Assembly (NCBI GenBank): GCA_036898135.1
Contig: CM072516.1
Coordinates: 24,155,244 to 24,219,243, forward strand
Direction: 5' to 3'
DNA from: Oncomelania hupensis
Taxonomy: Eukaryota; Mollusca; Gastropoda; Littorinimorpha; Pomatiopsidae
DNA length: 64,000 bases
In this document: positions 32,872 to 44,479 of the stretch, piece after piece
Layout: every line of letters begins with the position of its first letter
How positions within the stretch are numbered: the stretch's first letter is position 1
Position numbers and translations under genes: made by a program
The notes under the pieces: generated by a model
The model's input: the letters and a program-made list of their open reading frames with translations, nothing else
What the model was told of the DNA's origin: nothing
Database searches by the model: none

Positions 32872-33640
32872 AATGCAATTTAATTGTAGGTCTATAAATA
32901 CTAATATAATTTATCTTAGCCAGCATTTAGTTAAAATGCTTATCATGTGCTATCTGTTTAATCATTAAAAGTAAATAGAAATAAACTACCAAAAATAAAA
33001 GAATATTATTACCCGCCAGTGACGCCTTTTGCTAAACCTACTTCAAAAGTTCAAACTGCAATATATATTAGGAATGATTTGGAATATGCTCCATGTAAGT
33101 CTCCAGTGCCTACTGAGGTTAACAATTCTTTTTCATCTGCAATCAAAGTCAGAATAAATGATCATCATCATATTAACATTTTATGTGTGTCCCTTCCACA
33201 AGGAACTAAGGAAACAAACTGTGATTGGTTGACTAATATTACCAATAATTTAAGGAACATTGGATTATAACTGGGGATTTAAGCTCTCATTCTCCATTAT
33301 GGGACAGAGATTGTGATCACAACAGGAATAGCACGTTTACAGATAATATTGTGAATTCCAACTTTGTTTGGTTGAATGATGGAAGACCCGTGAAAGAGTT
33401 CTGGACAGTTTTAATCAAAATGCATATGCAATTGATTTATCATTAATTTCACCAGAATTGACAGATGATAGAACAAGAATAATTGGGTAGTGATCATTTT
33501 TCTATTATAATCAATTCAAATGAAACACCTGTAGTAGAACAGGAGGAAGATGAAATTCCAAAATGTGCATATGATCGTGCTGACTGGGAAAAGTTTCAAT
33601 CACTTTTATCGAGTTCTAACATTGATTTTATAAATTGTGA
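32872..33640 (+). pseudogene. LINE apurinic-like endonuclease remnant
   Basis: MQFNCRSINTN opens the domain. Further pieces are QTAIYIRNDLEYAPC, HHINILCVSLPQGT, then after a frameshift ITGDLSSHSPLWD, and GSDHFSIII (33483-33510), the GSDH catalytic motif. Several stops interrupt it. Confidence 0.7.
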
Positions 33641-34149
33641 TGTGGAGAACATTGTTATGAATTTTAATGAAATAATTATATATGCTGCTAAATCTTCATT
33701 TCCTACGATAAAGAAACATACAAATAATAAACATAAAGGAAATATATATGGTGGAATCAAGAATGTAATACGGCAGTTAAAAATAGGAAAGCAGCATATA
33801 AAAATGGTGTAAAAGCAGGTCAGAAGAAAATTTTTATAATATGAAAAGATCAAAAATAAAATTATTGCATCAGCAAAACAATATTAATGGACAAAATTTT
33901 GCAGTGAACAAATATCTGAGAACATTACTTCCAAATTTTGGAATAAAGACTCGCAAATGAAAAATGGATTCCAACTCCCACAATGCACAATTAAAGTTGA
34001 AAATAAAGAACTCATATCTTCCAAAGACAAAGAAGAAGAATTTGCTAAATTATTTTCAAATGATAGTAATATATCTAGTTTAAAAGATGATATAAAATCT
34101 AGAGAAAATATTGAAAAAGTGATGCATACAATGATCCTGCAATTGATAA

Positions 34150-34900
34150 TAACAATAATAGACAAGAAAATTAAAAGAGGCAATAAACAGTTTTGGTAAT
34201 GAAAAATCTGCTGTAGGATGTGATGGAGTTTCATATACACTTCTTCAACATCTTCCAGAATCATGGTTACATTATTTACACACTATTATTCAAAAATGTT
34301 GGGAATCTGGTAATATACCAAGTGTTTGGAAAACTTCAATAATAATACCGATTTTAAAGAATGGAAAATCACGTAGAGAAATAGCTAGCTACAGACCCAT
34401 AGCTTTAACGTCTCATGTCAGTAAATTAGAAGCACAAGAACTTAATTATATTGAGAAAGTAAAATTTTTAGGTGTCTATTTAACTCGTAGATTAAACTGG
34501 AAACGGCACATAAACTATTTATTACAGAAAGCAATTAAAAGTTTTTATCTTTTAAAGGTAATAAGTAGAAAACCATGGGGGCAAGACACAAGAACACTGG
34601 TTCACTTAGCGTGCACACTTGTGGGGTCCAAATTATCATTTGGTCAAGAAGCTTTCTTCTCAGCACATAAATCTTATTTGAACAAATTACAAAGTTTAGA
34701 TAGTACGGCTCTGAAAGTTGCTATCGGGGTACCAACCTATACCAAAACTGCAGACATATATTCAGCTGTAGGCATTATATTGTTAAAACAATATAGGAAA
34801 ATGACATGTGCTAAATATTTCATTAGAAATCAAGCAGTATAAACTAATGTATCTGAAGATATAACTCTTAAATCAGACATTGATTTTCCAAAGAGAGCAA
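34150..34900 (+). pseudogene. LINE reverse transcriptase with deleted core
   Basis: The N-terminal blocks (AVGCDGVSYTLLQHLPESWL, GNIPSVWKTSIIIPILKNGK, SYRPIALTSHVSKL) end near 34428 and join directly to the thumb region (EKVKFLGVYLTRRLNWKRHI, then GSKLSFGQEAFF). The palm with the A and FADD motifs is absent, so no RT activity is possible. Confidence 0.75.
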
Positions 34901-35099
34901 AACATATAACATCCCTATAAACAATATTAACTTACACTCAAGATATTTTTAAGGTAACAAATATTAATCCAAAAGACGTTGCCCGAAAATTAACTAATGC
35001 CCCTTTTCCATCCTGGGAAATGAAAAAGACAAAATATGATATAAAATATACAAATCTTAAGAAGGATGAAAATCCACACTTAATTGCTATACAGAAGCC

Positions 35100-35740
35100 C
35101 GAGCAAATATAAATGAACACTTTTATAGCCATCTAAAAGTTTACACCAATGGGTCTTTAATTGATTCTGGTGATGCTGGAGCGGGTTTTGTAATGCCTGA
35201 TCTTAAAATCACAACGTCTTATTATTTAGGCAAAAATCACTCAATTTTTACAGCAGAGCTGGTGGCTATATTAATGTCTCTTTACACATTGAGTAATATA
35301 CCGCTAGACTTATATAGTCTTCTCATATGTGTTGATTCACAATCGGTTTTGTATGCTTTAAACTCTGATAAAAATAATGACAAATGTGATATTATATTTG
35401 AAATAAAATACCTTATTCATTTTTTAAAAACAGAGAAATACATATAAATAAATGTGTGCTTGATGCCTTCACATTGTGGCATCTTACATAATGATCTATC
35501 AGACAGCGCAGCAAAACGGGGAGCAAATAAGGTCAATTCCATTAAAACTGACATTGGATTGTCAATTAAAGAAATGTACTGTAAAATTACAAAAAATCTT
35601 AAGGAAAGACATTCAGAATCATTTTTTACTAGCATGTTAGGAGTCTCTAGACAAGTTTATACTTTAGCATATAGATTATATTTAAATTCTTGGAAAACAA
35701 AATTTCACAAAAACATTACTTGCATTGTAATGAAAATTTA
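35100..35740 (+). pseudogene. LINE RNase H domain
   Basis: KFTPMGS-type start in a shifted frame, then the open piece 35193-35447 with TAELVAILMSLYTLS and CVDSQSVLYALNSDKNN, then SHCGILHNDLSDSAAKRGAN (35466 onward) supplying the last D. It parallels 826-1542 (-) residue by residue. Confidence 0.75.
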
Positions 35741-36085
35741 ACAATTCAATATCTGTTAGTACATGTACAATGCAATGACATAAAAAGATACTTACCAAAC
35801 AAATATAATGCATTGAGCAACAGCCAAGAATTAGACTTAAACTCATTCATAAAAATATCTAAAGCGTTATTCTCCAGTAGGTCATTTATTATAAGAATTT
35901 TTAAAAAATACAACTCATGCTGACAAAAGCATGCGCCTGTATCGTTAAAAAGCTCCAGTGCAAATTTTAAATTATTTTATTAAATTATTTAATTAATTTA
36001 ATTTTGTTGTTGTTGTTTTTGTTTTAAATTACTTTTTTTCCATATTAATAATAAAAATAAAAATAATAATAATAATAACAACAAC

Positions 36086-36668
36086 AATAACAACAACAAC
36101 AATAACATCAATTATATTACAATACAATATAATACAATATAACTTTATTGTCTGATGTTCATCACATACAGAAATTTGTCTTTGGCTCGTAGTCCGCAAG
36201 AAGAATGCAATATATCCATTTTATATACACAACCAGCAAAAACAAATTCATTTCTAATGGCACAACAACAACCTTAAATTCCAATCAAATACATTCACAA
36301 TCCAAACCCCACATCAATATTAACTAATAATTTTACATTCACGCAAAGAAACACACACACACACGCACACACTCCCACACACAAAATATTATAATGACAG
36401 CACAAGTTGTTGTCTTAAACTATACATATCATGGCCTATACATGATTATATTGGTATATTGATAACCTTACCATGATCTCTTCACAGCAAATTATGAGTT
36501 ATATAGCCTCTGCGGCATTGACTCATTGTATGACGTCAATTTTGCAAACTATGCCTATTCTATTTTTGTTTGATGTTTTGTGTGTGTGTGTGTGTGTGTT
36601 AATACTTTTTTTTTAATTGTTGGGTTCTTTTTAATGATTTTCTAAAATTATTTTTTATTATTATTTTA
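36086..36668. repeat. 3' end of a minus-strand LINE and spacer
   Basis: 36113-36200 read on the minus strand shows CAAAGACAAATTTCTGTATG, GATGAACATCAGACAATAAA and then a tail of TATTG-like pentamers, a familiar LINE 3' end. Coding sequence is not recognised. The rest is AT-rich with a short GT repeat near 36575-36600. Confidence 0.5.
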
Positions 36669-36669
36669 A

Positions 36670-36744
<75 letters not shown>
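36669..36744. repeat. (AAT)n microsatellite
   Basis: About 25 AAT units. Followed by the ATGTTGTCTAATATCACA motif also found at 1758. Confidence 0.9.
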
Positions 36745-36745
<1 letters not shown>

Positions 36746-36814
36746 TATTTTTAAAAGTATTTTGTTTATAATTCAATATGTTGTCTAATATCACAAATGT
36801 GAATAGACGTTACA

Positions 36815-37440
36815 TTAAACAAATAAATAAATATCTTTGATCTGTCTAGACGCTCCCTCAAACCACTTTCCCACAACAACTGGGGAAGTTTTTTCCTTTT
36901 CGTTGATCATCCTAACAATCAAGAAGCGTGGCCATGTCTTGAAGATCCCAGATTTCTTCGTTGTGCGTCTGGTTTCGGTGTCGCTGTCAGAGTCGTGTCC
37001 ACTTTTCCTGTCCAATCCGTCATAAGTTCTTTTCTGTTTTTTGTTTGTGTTGTCATTGAAGCGTAGGCTCAACGATCACCCTAGGAGAGCTGCCGTGCTT
37101 GGGAAGGGACAATGGATGGTAAATGACGCCCATAGGCCTGGGGCCGCCCCTTAAGCCAGACCCTCGGCTTTCGGGATTGTGAAACTTTTAAAGAAGCCAC
37201 AACCATCCAGCCTCTGGCCATGAGGAACCAACGTAGGCTTGCCTGTATGGGGGAGAATTTTGGGGAGAAAAAAGATATAAGAAGAACCAATAAGACAAAA
37301 AAAAGAAAAAAGGAAAAAGCTGCCAAGTTAGTGGAAAGAGATTTAGGATAAAATAAAATACAGGTGGAAGGACCGGTAAGGCAGAAGCAAGACAAAAGGG
37401 AAGAAAAAGGTTAAGCAAGCTTAGTCACCCAGCCAGAGAG
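36815..37440 (-). pseudogene. LINE ORF1 N-terminal fragment
   Basis: The minus-strand ORF 37072-36815 contains SGIFKTWPRFLIVRMINEKE and SPVVVGKWFEGASRQIKDI. This WPRFLI...SPF-x-I-x-KG pattern resembles the N-terminus of ORF1 in many invertebrate LINEs. The sequence to about 37440 would be its 5' UTR. The element is 3'-truncated. Clade not assigned. Confidence 0.45.
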
Positions 37441-38475
37441 ACCTGTGGGGCCCAGTTATTCTTGTGATATGGCGTCCAAAGGTTAGAACCGACAGGCATA
37501 CCGACAGACTGACATTTGGCTCGTTCTGATTACCCTCGACTATTTTAAAGTATTTCTAGTTATGTCTGGAAATACACAAAAAAGTGAACGTCCGGCAAAC
37601 AAATGCCAAATACTCAACGTAAATTAACTTTTTAACAAATCCACAATTCCAGTGTTGACCGTCTGATACTGGGTCACATCTAAAAAATGGTGGGGAGTAC
37701 TCACGTTTACACGTCGTTTATTTAATCTGTGATACAGACTGCACATTGTACACATGAAATATTAATAATACAATATTTAGATATTAAAAAGTATATAAGA
37801 ACTTTTAGATAAAGCGGTTTATTTTTTTTTAAATGTTGACAAAATGGCGCAGAAAACCTGAAAACGACACTCCTTGTAGGTCTTTCGTCAGTCCAAAACA
37901 AAATCGGAAAATAGAGAGGGTATGTAATGCATGGTATAGTAGCAAATCTGACCTCGGCTCTGATAAATCTTTTTCTCAACTATTATAGGCAGCATAAAAC
38001 AAATAAAATTAACAGCAGATTTCCAAATAAAGCATTTGCTGGATACACAATTTTACATCCTTGATTCTTGTAAAATTCCTGCCTTAATTATATCCACTTC
38101 GGATTTCAATGGTCTACAAAACTTATATCAGGCAGCAGCTCTAAAATTTAAAAAAAAGCATTAGTAGGGTACAAAATGTTGACATTTCACAATGACGTTT
38201 AAAATAGGATAGAAATGTTGACATTTCAGATTGACGTTTAAAATTTCCGACAACAATTATTTTCATATAACATGGGATAGAACATTAATTTTGTTTTATT
38301 GGTTTGAAGTAGATTTAAATAAGGTGGGATAGAACACGTGTTCTACTGGTTTGAAGTAGACTTATCTTTCATGATGCATCCCTGGTCAGGGTTAACATTA
38401 GTAGTTAAAATTTAGAACTATCAACTGTGTGGAAAGAATATTAAAGAAAACGGAATGTTGGCCTATAGATATCGT
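37441..38475. other. Unassigned region downstream of the GIMAP exon
   Basis: AT-rich and non-coding. Two related stretches near 38170-38250 share TGTTGACATTTCA, TGACGTTTAAAAT and GATAGAA-type words, a local duplication. It is the 3' flank and probable 3' UTR of the exon at 38476-39096. Confidence 0.45.
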
Positions 38476-39096
38476 CTATATTATGCTGCAACATTTACGG
38501 CGGCGCCGAAATTCCTCTTTAATGTGTTTATCTGCAGCAAGTCTATCTCCCACAAGTGTGTCTCCCCTCTTGACAGCTTCCTTGCATTCACGCAATGATT
38601 TGTAGTTGGAATTGGACTGAATAACCTGAAGACAACGGTTGAGCAGTTCATCGGTGTAATACTCCCTGCCGGCCTTGAAGTTATCTTCTCGCAGCTTCAC
38701 AGCCATGTTGATCAGAGCCTCAACTTGTTCCGCACAATGTTCAGGACGCTCACTATCCCCATTGTCGATTCCCAATACTCTGCCGTGACAATTTGCCACC
38801 AACTCCGCCAAGAATTCAGGAGGGTTTCGCAGAAGGTGATCCATTGCTTCTTTATTTTTAACTCGTGTAAAGACTATGATTAGGAAGTGGAAGAGGTCCT
38901 CCGGAAGGACACTGTTCAGTTTGGAGAAAACAGTTTTACCTCCATCTGGTAAGCGTTGATCTTTATGTCCATTGAAAATTAAGACGATGACGTGAGGACC
39001 CGGTAAACAGAACAGGATGGATTTCAAAATCTCCTTCTCGACCAGTTCTTCACGAGTAGGTTGTGTTATGTCAAGAAGTCCCGGGGTGTCTACAAC
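38476..39096 (-). CDS. AIG1/GIMAP-type GTPase, terminal exon
   Basis: Last exon of a GTPase of immunity-associated protein type. Numbered from a TTG six bases before the splice site: G3 DTPG 5-8, the AIG1 box CLPGPHVIVLIF 32-43, G4-like FTRVKN 78-83, G5-like GIDN 111-114, and a basic tail ending CCSII, where CSII (205-208) is a CaaX-type prenylation signal. An acceptor (CGCTTGCAG) precedes GTTGTAGACACC, so the exon starts at 39096 and the P-loop must be on an upstream exon to the right. None is seen in the window. AIG1 proteins are membrane-associated GTPases tied to lymphocyte survival in vertebrates and pathogen response in invertebrates. Intact frame; either a host gene with a long transposon-filled intron or a decapitated copy. 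Confidence 0.85.
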   Translation of the reverse strand, partial: VVDTPGLLDITQPTREELVEKEILKSILFCLPGPHVIVLIFNGHKDQRLPDGGKTVFSKLNSVLPEDLFHFLIIVFTRVKNKEAMDHLLRNPPEFLAELVANCHGRVLGIDNGDSERPEHCAEQVEALINMAVKLREDNFKAGREYYTDELLNRCLQVIQSNSNYKSLRECKEAVKRGDTLVGDRLAADKHIKEEFRRRRKCCSII

Positions 39097-39102
39097 CTGC
39101 AA

Positions 39103-39462
39103 GCGAATGTTTTGTGTTAAAAGATAAAAAGGGACAATAAAGTGTCAAAAGAATCAAAATATACATAACTGTATTGTCCACGAGCAGAATTTGTAACTCA
39201 CTCATCGGACTAGGGACCCAGCAGAGTCACTGCCCCGTTCACTACTTTCACCATACGATACTGGGATAGGTGAGAACAAGGGTCGTTCACCGGGCGAGTG
39301 AAGACCGTGGTTTTGTTTTACTAGTATTTGGAGAATGCACAGAGTGTACAGCACCTTTGCTAAAACGAATCGGGAATGGACTGCATGTTGCCCTCTATAC
39401 AGGCTTACATCGCGTGTCTTCGTCTGAGTTTGCTACCACTCAGGAATTCATCAAGTGTTTCA
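39103..39462. other. Unassigned region (putative GIMAP intron)
   Basis: No domain or repeat recognised between the exon's splice acceptor and the Gypsy-3 remnant. Confidence 0.4.
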
Positions 39463-39546
39463 TGTCGTGGACAGAGATAAGCTAATCTAGCTCCAGGAAT
39501 TTTATAGTACTTTAAACAAGTACATGAATCGCAAAGACCTCGTGAC

Positions 39547-40154
39547 TGTTACGTTGAAACGCGAATGGTAGTACGTCGGAAACGCGCACGATAGATCTAA
39601 TCGTTTCGATTTGCAAAGTATTCAATAATGGAGTTTATTTACCTTTGATTTGAGTTTGCATTGTTGTTAGGAGAGGCTTTGTATAACGTTGATAATTTTC
39701 GTTAGTCGATATTGTTGGAGAATTTTCTGGATCCGTTTGTTTACTATCGATCGAAGTTTCTTGATGGACGTAGATAATGGAGAACATTCTTTTGACATGT
39801 ATGACGTAAGTCAGTGATGACGATCTTTATATCTGATCTGATTGGTTGGTTGTAATGCGTCATTTCTAGAACGACCTGTCGTCATCTCGAATGAGGAAAA
39901 AAATTATAAAATGGATGCCATGTGTGTGGTTAGAGAGAGTAGAGTGAAAGTTGTTGAGTTGAGTTGAAAATTGTATGCAGTTGTTGATGTGTGCTGAATA
40001 AAAAGTGGTAAACTTCATACGTCGACTTTGTGACTTGTATGCTGTTTGAGCAGGCTGCGTGGATAAACGAATTAGTTACACCTATCAGGATTTCAAGCAT
40101 CGGGGCTGAATCAGATACTGATAGAAAAACACCAACATCATATCGAGTGTAACA
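39547..40154 (+). mobile_element. Solo LTR (Gypsy-2 family) with TSD GTGAC
   Basis: 608 bp, TGTTACG...TGTAACA. GTGAC at 39542-39546 and 40155-40159. It interrupts the Gypsy-3 frame between codons matching NRHDQVTKGSG of Gypsy-2; the flanks rejoin exactly when it and one TSD are removed. Confidence 0.95.
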
Positions 40155-40614
40155 GTGACCAAGGGCAGTGGCACGGTCTATTTCGAGGTGAAGGCCAAGG
40201 TCATATACAGAATCTTCAAGACTCGAGGGTCAACGGAAGGAAACCACTACGTTAAGTCTTGATACCGTTACTCCTAAGACGCCAAGTGATGGAAGAAGCT
40301 CATGACTCCATCATGGGAGATCACGTGCGTGGGTATCAAGAAGAGGTCGGACAGAATCCAGGCAATGTTTTATTGGCCAGGACTTCATGCTGACCTGAGC
40401 TTCTGCCGAGCATGTGACATTTGCCAGAAGACCATACCTCGAGGAAGGGTCCCTAGGAATCCAATGCAGAAGGTCAAGAGGGGTTGCCTTACACTTAATC
40501 GGCGAAATAAAACCTCCGAGTGAAGAATGTCACAGCTGGGTACCGACCTTAGTGGACTATGCGACTCGGTACCCAAAAGCCGTGCCTTTTAAGAAAATTG
40601 ACACTGAAACTGTA

Positions 40615-41263
40615 TGTTACACTCGTTGTTTTTTTTATCAGTTGATTCAGCCCCAATGCTTGAATTCTGATAAGTGTAACTCAGATTCGTTTATCCACGC
40701 AACCCGTTCAATCAGCAACAAGGCAGGAGTCATCATAAGATGTTTTCCAATTTTATTCAGCGTACATCAACAACTGCATACAATCGCTTTTTCCACTCTC
40801 AACTTTTCACAACTTTCCACTTTACAATTCTCTCTCTACTTTCAACTCTAACAGTGCGGTACATATATATAGTCTCTCTATGCTCGAGAGAACGTACGAA
40901 TGTTCGAGGTTGACACAATTTTAACCAATCAGAATAAATTTCGTCATCACTGTCTCACGTCATACAACCATATTTAGGATGGAAGCGCCTCTAGTTACCA
41001 CTAGAATTATCCACACGCTTCGATCGATAGTAAACAACCAACTCTAGAAAATTCTCAAATAATATCGACCAACTAAAATTACCAACGTAATACAAAGCTT
41101 CTTCCAACAACAACGCAAAATCAAATCAAAGATAAATATAATCTCTTATTGCATGCTTTGCAAAATAAAACGATCTGATCTATCGCGCGCGTCCCACACG
41201 CAAGCCTACTATCGTGCGCGTTTCACACGTAAGCCTACCATCGCGCGCGTCTCAAACGTAACA
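40615..41263 (-). mobile_element. Solo LTR (Gypsy-2 family), inverted, TSD CTGTA
   Basis: 649 bp in minus orientation, with TGTTAC and GTAACA termini. CTGTA at 40610-40614 and 41264-41268. It splits the Gypsy-3 integrase within the codons for TETVAEAL. Its U3 end carries a 29-bp tandem repeat (41182-41263). Confidence 0.95.
41182..41263 (-). repeat. 29-bp tandem repeat in LTR U3
   Basis: Units 41182-41210, 41211-41239 and partial 41240-41263, each ATCGYGCGCG then TCNCACACGYAAGCCTACY. The other family LTRs carry two shorter related units, so repeat number varies. Confidence 0.85.
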
Positions 41264-41803
41264 CTGTAGCAGAGGCGCTTGTGGACATGTTTAGCAGACT
41301 GGGAATACTCGGAGAAATCCTGACAGACCTCGGGTCGCAGTTCGTCTCCGACTGCATAAAGGAGGTCAACAGACTGCTGAGCATCCGGCATTTGATTACG
41401 ACACCCTACCATCGAATGTGCAACCGGCTCGACAAGAAGTTCAATGCTATGCTAAAGTCCACCCTGAAGAAATTGTGCAGCGAGCAGCTCAGACAATGGC
41501 ACCTCTACATCAAAGCCTTACTGTTCGCCTACAGACAAGTACCGCAGGAGTCCACCGGCTTTTCTCCGTTCGAACTGTTGTACGGAAGAACCATCCGAGG
41601 GCCGATGCACATCCTGAAAGAGCTGTAAAGATGTAGACACCCCAGAGGTAAAGAACAGCTACAAGTATGTGTTTGAGCTACGGGAGAAGCTGGAGGAGAC
41701 TCTCGAGATAGCCAGAGAAAACCTGAAGAAGTCTCAGGACTGTGGAAAGCACTATACGATCGTATGGCTGTGAACAGGAAGTTCAAATATGGCAACAAGG
41801 TTC

Positions 41804-43414
41804 TGTCACGAAGAGAGGGGTTGGGGGATGGGGGTTAAGCGATTAATCTCTAGCGCGTTATTACCTCCTTTGAATAGGTTAATGGTGCGGCGACATTCAG
41901 GAGATTAATGCTGGGCCAACTTAATAATCAGACAGGGAAAAAGACGAGAACGAAAATAAAGTTACAATAGTCAAGAAATTCACATTCAAAGGCCAATCCG
42001 GGTAATTGCGGTTTCTATAACTATCTACTTTATTTAATTTAAATTGGAGAGTCTGGGTCAGATGCTTCTAGCGTGAGTCATAGGCGTAGCGTCTTTTAGT
42101 AAGGAGTAGTCTGGAGGTTTTCTGGATAGTCAATATTTGGGATACTAGAGCTATCGTTGACTGATCTCATCACCGGGCGAGAGTGTATCTGTATGGTTTC
42201 AAAAGTCACTCTGGTAATCTGGCGAGGGGGGATTCTCGTAGGCTTAGGCACTTAGCTATGTACTGTAGTGCGGAGATTTGTCCAGGATACTCTGGATGGC
42301 TTGTTGGCGTTAGTAGCAGGGTGTGGGCGAAAGATGCAGGTCAGTGGTCACGCGATGATGACTCATGGACCACGAGTGCTCGTCTTGTTGTTGTGGCACA
42401 GGTATCGAATTCGGCTTACGTGGCTAGCCGGCTGGAAAATGGTGAAGTCCCAAGTCTCGCTTCTCATTGACCTCCTGCGTTGACAGGGGCCTGCGGCGGG
42501 TCAGTGACTGGGAGTTGATACAAAGCCGGGGTGATATGCCCGGTACAGGAACCCGTCTGCAATGTATACAGACGCTGTATCAGCTGGGGATAGGGATAGT
42601 GCGGATTCAGGGCCTGTGGTTATGATAGCCCGTCTCAGAATTCAAATTGGCTTGACCGGTCATGGGGTGAGCCAGTGCAAATACCAACAGTCAAACAATG
42701 CATCTAGCTTTACTGGGCCAAAGTGGAGTTTATTGGCCGCCGCTAGTAAGAGATACATTCGGCGCATAGGATGGGGTTGACAACATGGCAAATATTTATA
42801 CATTGGGGCAAGCGGAAAGCAAATGGAGGGTACAGGGCAAATGGGGTGTAGGTCTGGGCTGTACTGTGGACTTTAATCTATATGGAGGGACAGTATGGCA
42901 TGGGATATTTACACAGGGGCCAAGCGGAGCATACAAGCATAAATCCAAACATGTCATGGGTCATATACAAGGTAGAAAGTATGTGCAAGGGAGAAATACA
43001 AGTCATAGCGACGCATCAAGGCAAAATTATAAACATGAACATACATATTGACAGGACGCATGAACATGATGGGCGAACGACGGGTGATGGGTCTGCTATA
43101 TGACAAAGAGTAAGTTCCCTCTCTTACCTTAACTTAGACGGGTGGAAGCACAAGGGTACTGTCGAAACTCAGAGGTCACTCGGTGATGTTGACGTGTTTT
43201 CGGACAGCTGGTACTTCAAGGCAGGAAGGCTGGGGTCTGACGCTATGTCAGGGCTTGTGCCAGGCTTTAAGGAAGTGTCCCGGGGGGCGGGGCTTAAAGA
43301 CTGGGCGAGCGAGCCGGCTAAAGATGGCTGGGTAGGGAGAGATGATGGCTGGCTGAGCGCGGTGCTGGACGGCTCGCGGCCGGGCTCAGAGTTGCAATTG
43401 CACGCCTCGTCACA
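41804..43414. mobile_element. Large solo LTR-like insertion with TSD GGTTC
   Basis: 1611 bp, begins TGTCACGA and ends CGTCACA (TG...CA). GGTTC at 41799-41803 and 43415-43419. It splits Gypsy-3 just before the LVLLPTDHN codons, and the frame rejoins without it. No long ORF. Length, termini and 5-bp TSD fit a solo LTR of a family with large LTRs not otherwise seen here. Orientation not determined. Confidence 0.8.
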
Positions 43415-44479
43415 GGTTCTGGTGCTGCTACCAACCGATCACAATACGTTGCTGGAAGCCGTGGTAGGGATTACCGACTACAAACTATGTGAAGGTCGGC
43501 CAGCGTTCCAAAATATACCACGTCAACCACCTTATAAGCTGTACGTAGAAAGGCCGCCAGAGACTAAACGCAGCAAGAGCTTCTGAGATTGACGACATCT
43601 TTGACAGAGAGGAACTGTTGGAACTTGGGAGACTTCCACAGCAAAGAAGGCATCGATGACGTTAAGCTAGGATCAATCCTGACGGAAGGTCATAAGATGA
43701 AGCTCAAGGACCTTATTGGCGAGTTTCATCATAGTTTCAGTGATGTCCCAGGCTCTACGACTTTGGTCGAACACGAAGTCCACCTTACTTCAGACATTTC
43801 CGTTCTATCCAAATACTTTCCGATCCCTTTTAAGGCCCGAGGATCCTTGAAGAAAGATATCGATTAGATAATGAAGATGGACACAATCAGGGAGTCCAGT
43901 TTCCCATACGCGTCCCCTGTCACTGTGGTGGCCGTGAAGAAGAAGGATGCGAGCAACAGAGTATGCACCGACTACAGCAAGGTTAACAAGATCACCGTCT
44001 TCGACCCTAAGCCGATGGCTACTGCAGCAGACTTGTTCCGTCAAAAATGGGGAGAAAATTCTTCTCAAAGATTGACCTCAGCAAAGGTTATTGGCAAGTT
44101 TCCGTGCGTCAACAGGACATACCAAAGACTGCTTTATAACTCCTGCTGGGGCCGAAGGATGCCCTTTGGCCAGGTCAACAACGGTGGTACCCTGAAGAGA
44201 GGATTGAGGAAGATGCTCAAAGGGATGGGCAACGTGGTATTTTACTGGGACGACCTGCTAGTCCACACCCAGACCTGGAAAGAGCATCTTTTAGCCTTGA
44301 GGGAGCTGTTTCATCGTCTAACAGAACTTAAGCCAATCTGATCGTGAGACCCAGCATTTGCATTCTGGGAACTGACAACGTCGACTTCATCGGTCTCTCT
44401 CTGAAAGAAGGGCAAAAGGGCTTCTTTTGGAAAACGTCACCAAGATTCTGAACGCTCCACGTCCCCAAACCAAGAAGCA

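Larger units (their letters stand above)
31030..36085 (+). mobile_element. I/Nimb-like LINE with an SGNH domain, decayed
   Basis: Near full-length but frameshifted non-LTR retrotransposon. Order: ORF1 with CCHC knuckles (to 31.8 kb), an SGNH esterase-like domain (32.15-32.71 kb), an endonuclease beginning MQFNCRSINTN (about 32.87 kb), an RT lacking its core (34.2-34.9 kb), RNase H (35.1-35.5 kb) and an AAT-rich tail (36040-36080). It shares RNase H sequence with 673-1655. Multiple stops and frameshifts make it inactive. Confidence 0.8.
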
